This document shows positions 22,702 to 24,781 of a stretch of 24,781 nt of DNA, piece after piece; positions within the stretch are counted from its first letter, which is position 1, and each line of letters starts with the position of its first letter. Position numbers and translations under genes: made by a program. Source of the DNA: Lachnospiraceae bacterium (GTDB lineage: Bacteria > Bacillota > Clostridia > Lachnospirales > Lachnospiraceae). The stretch is from NCBI GenBank assembly GCA_009774585.1, contig VSOA01000015.1, positions 1 through 24,781 of the forward strand. Direction: 5' to 3'. A model generated the notes under the pieces. The model made no database searches, was not told where the DNA came from, and worked only from the letters and a program-made list of their open reading frames with translations.

Positions 22702-23769
22702 TTACGCCTCCTTCTCGGGTTTTCTGCCCGCCGTAATACGCTGTTTCAAGCGCTTTCTGAAAAAGATTGCGTTAGGACTCCAGTTAAATATCATCATGAC
22801 AATCAACACGATAGCGTAAATTAGCATACGATAATCGCTGAGTCCCCTCAAAACCTCCGGAAGCAATGTAAGGAGTACCGCAGCAATAATGGAACCTCGG
22901 ATATTGCCGATACCACCAAGCACAACAAACACCAGAATCAGTATGGACATATTGTATCCAAAGTTCTTCGGCAGCGCATTCAACGTAGAAAGGTTATGCG
23001 CATAGAGTACACCTGCCACACCTGCAAGAGACGCCGAAATCGTAAATGCAATCAGTTTATATTTCGTCACGTTAATTCCGACAGACTCTGCGGCAATTCT
23101 GTTATCACGAATTGACATGACCGCACGTCCCGTTCTGGAATGAATAAAATTCAACACAATAAATAACGTAATTAATATCAGTATTATTCCGATTGTAAAA
23201 TTAGAATCATTCGGCGTTCCCGTGACACCCTGCGCACCCTTGATGAGCATCACTCCGTCCTCTTCCATATTAAGAGAAAGAGCGTCTTTCATTGTGAAAT
23301 GAATACCGTTACCGTCCACACCAAGATACAATGCGTTAATAATATTCTTAATAATCTCTCCAAAAGCAAGCGTCACAATCGCCAAATAATCTCCCCTGAG
23401 ACGCAGTACCGGAATGCCCACCAGAAAACCGACTAACGCAGCCGCAGCCGCACCAATCAAAATCGCCAGAAAAAATCGAAATCCGCCCGGTATAGCGTCC
23501 TTAAATGCGAGAGAAAATACCGCGCTTGAAAAAGCACCCACACACATAAATCCCGCGTGTCCGAGACTGAGCTCACCCAGAATGCCAACCGTTAAGTTCA
23601 ATGCAATCGCCACAATCACATAAGTACAGAAAGGTACCAGCAATCCTTGTATCAAGCTGGACACATGTCCGGAAGATATCAGAATCTGTACCACAATATA
23701 TGCAAGAATCACCATCCCATAGGTGATCATATCGTTCTTAATCGTTTTGTTTATCTTAATCTTCTTCAT
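22702..23769 (-). CDS. livM: Branched-chain amino-acid-type ABC transporter permease LivM
   Basis: The 355-residue membrane protein has eight or more predicted helices. It carries the LivM hallmarks LSLGHAGFMCVGAF (about 106-119), RGDYLAIVTLAFGEI, SRTGRAVMSIRDNRIAAESVGINVTKYKL and LGGIGNIRGSIIAAVLL, and ends in a basic cytoplasmic tail. It forms the channel with LivH. Its start is 14 bases after the livH stop codon, with AGGAGGGG about 8 bases before the ATG. Confidence 0.94.
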   Translation of the reverse strand: MKKIKINKTIKNDMITYGMVILAYIVVQILISSGHVSSLIQGLLVPFCTYVIVAIALNLTVGILGELSLGHAGFMCVGAFSSAVFSLAFKDAIPGGFRFFLAILIGAAAAALVGFLVGIPVLRLRGDYLAIVTLAFGEIIKNIINALYLGVDGNGIHFTMKDALSLNMEEDGVMLIKGAQGVTGTPNDSNFTIGIILILITLFIVLNFIHSRTGRAVMSIRDNRIAAESVGINVTKYKLIAFTISASLAGVAGVLYAHNLSTLNALPKNFGYNMSILILVFVVLGGIGNIRGSIIAAVLLTLLPEVLRGLSDYRMLIYAIVLIVMMIFNWSPNAIFFRKRLKQRITAGRKPEKEA

Positions 23770-23783
23770 CCCAGACTCCCCTC

Positions 23784-24665
23784 CTAAACCTTCTCCTGAA
23801 TCTTCTTGCCGAGAAGTCCCGTAGGTTTCACAAGAAGCACGATAATCAGAATACTGAATACGATTGCATCCGAAAGCTGGGATGAAATATACGCTTTACT
23901 TAAATTCTCAATCACACCCAGTAAGATTCCGCCGATAAATGCGCCGGGAATCGAACCGATTCCTCCGAATACCGCCGCCACGAATGCCTTAATACCCGGC
24001 ATGGAACCGGTGTATGGCGTAAGCGCCGGATAGGCTGAACACAGAAGTACACCCGCGATAGCCGCCAGAGAAGAACCAATCGCAAAAGTTACTGCAATCG
24101 TACCGTTTACGTTGATGCCCATAAGCTGTGCGGCACCCTTATCTTCAGACACCGCCGTCATAGCGCGTCCGATTTTGGTCTTTTTCACAAATAGGGTAAG
24201 ACCGACCATAATAATAACATTGACTATAACAGTCACTATCGTCACACTCTTGATAATGAGCTGACCGTCAAATAATTCCAAGTTCGGAAAAGGCACTACG
24301 TTGGTAAATGCCTTCGTATCTGAGCCAAACACAAGAAGCGCCACATTCTGTAATAGATAACTGACGCCGATTGCCGTAATCAACACGGCAAGAGGCGATG
24401 CACCTCTGAGTGGTCTGTATGCAACCCGCTCAATAGTCACGCCAAGCAAAGTGCACGCCGCCATGGAGATAATAATTGCCGCGAGGGGATTTAGTCCCAT
24501 GCCGCTGACCGTCACGAACACCACATAGCCGCCGATCATAATGACGTCGCCATGCGCAAAATTAAGCATCTTGGCAATTCCGTACACCATGGTATAGCCA
24601 AGCGCAATCAACGCGTATACACTACCTAAGCTTATTCCGTTTATCAAATGGGCTACAAAACTCAT
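23784..24665 (-). CDS. livH: Branched-chain amino-acid-type ABC transporter permease LivH
   Basis: A 293-residue membrane protein with the family signatures LINGISLGSVYALIALGYTM, MLNFAHGDVIMIGGY, RGASPLAVLITAIGVSYLLQN, KTKIGRAMTAVSEDKGAAQLMGIN and AVFGGIGSIPGAFIGG. The ATG at 24663-24665 has GGAGG 5 bases upstream. The same frame stays open for 31 more codons upstream, but that part is palindromic DNA and has no ribosome site, so it is not coding. No binding protein (LivJ/K type) follows livF; it must lie beyond the right edge or elsewhere. Confidence 0.94.
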   Translation of the reverse strand: MSFVAHLINGISLGSVYALIALGYTMVYGIAKMLNFAHGDVIMIGGYVVFVTVSGMGLNPLAAIIISMAACTLLGVTIERVAYRPLRGASPLAVLITAIGVSYLLQNVALLVFGSDTKAFTNVVPFPNLELFDGQLIIKSVTIVTVIVNVIIMVGLTLFVKKTKIGRAMTAVSEDKGAAQLMGINVNGTIAVTFAIGSSLAAIAGVLLCSAYPALTPYTGSMPGIKAFVAAVFGGIGSIPGAFIGGILLGVIENLSKAYISSQLSDAIVFSILIIVLLVKPTGLLGKKIQEKV

Positions 24666-24677
24666 AGTTTCCTCCAT

Positions 24678-24765
24678 GTCGGAGCATCTTTTCGCGACGA
24701 CACGCGAGCAAAATCTCAAATTTTGCTCTGCGATTCCGAGTTTGTGGCTCCGACACAAACTCGCG
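24678..24765. repeat. Nested palindromic element upstream of livH
   Basis: Three inverted repeats are packed together: GAGCAAAAT/ATTTTGCTC (24706-24714 and 24720-24728), CGAGTTTGTG/CACAAACTCG (24737-24746 and 24754-24763), and an outer pair GTCGGAGC (24678-24685) with GCTCCGAC (24747-24754). Alternative pairing between the last two is possible. It could be a miniature palindromic repeat or a structured livH leader; the window ends too soon to see the promoter. Confidence 0.6.
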
Positions 24766-24781
24766 ATTGAAAAATAAGGTC

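Noticed and set aside
24666..24758. An upstream in-frame extension of livH by 31 residues
   Set aside because: The added part is palindromic DNA and hydrophilic sequence foreign to LivH proteins, while GGAGG sits 5 bases before the internal ATG.

Overview
The window looks like a chromosomal segment of a gut Lachnospiraceae-type Firmicute (Roseburia/Blautia/Clostridium XIVa-like). This is inferred from strong AGGAGG-type ribosome binding sites, AT-rich promoters of TTGACA/TATAAT type, a DUF6465 protein, LacI/AraC-controlled sugar loci, and a gene set that resembles the known Roseburia intestinalis beta-mannan utilisation locus. Nearly all genes lie on the minus strand; only the EamA transporter (197-1105) and the AraC regulator (13289-14188) are on the plus strand. 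No rRNA, tRNA, CRISPR array or intact insertion sequence was seen.

Left part (1-4.6 kb): an EamA-type permease; an N-terminally truncated Rpn/PD-(D/E)XK nuclease-like gene; an ECF sigma factor translationally coupled to a membrane-anchored putative anti-sigma factor; and a small DUF6465 protein with its own promoter and terminator.

Central part (4.6-15.4 kb): a beta-mannooligosaccharide utilisation locus. On the minus strand the order of transcription is solute-binding lipoprotein, two CUT1 permeases, then (from a separate strong promoter) an AGE-family 2-epimerase, a GH130_1-like mannosylglucose phosphorylase, a GH130_2-like mannooligosaccharide phosphorylase and a CE2-type acetylesterase. 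A divergent AraC regulator and a LacI regulator sit upstream. The inferred logic is: import of (acetylated) mannooligosaccharides, intracellular deacetylation, trimming by phosphorolysis, epimerisation of mannobiose to mannosylglucose, and its phosphorolysis to mannose 1-phosphate plus glucose. No endomannanase, alpha-galactosidase or transporter ATPase is present in the window.

Next (15.4-21.2 kb): a heterodimeric ABC exporter pair. One subunit has a degenerate ATPase site, and the partner gene is broken by a frameshift between the Walker A and signature motifs. The exporter is preceded by a previously unlisted 33-codon leader ORF, an intrinsic terminator and a competing antiterminator pairing; this is a candidate ribosome-mediated attenuation system and the most interesting observation here. 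A decayed gene remnant and a second LacI paralog follow. Clear palindromic LacI operators lie upstream of this paralog, with a related one in front of the sugar-binding protein.

Right end (21.2-24.8 kb): a branched-chain amino-acid-type (Liv) ABC transporter, livHMGF, flanked by palindromic and tandem repeat elements. Its binding protein is not in the window.
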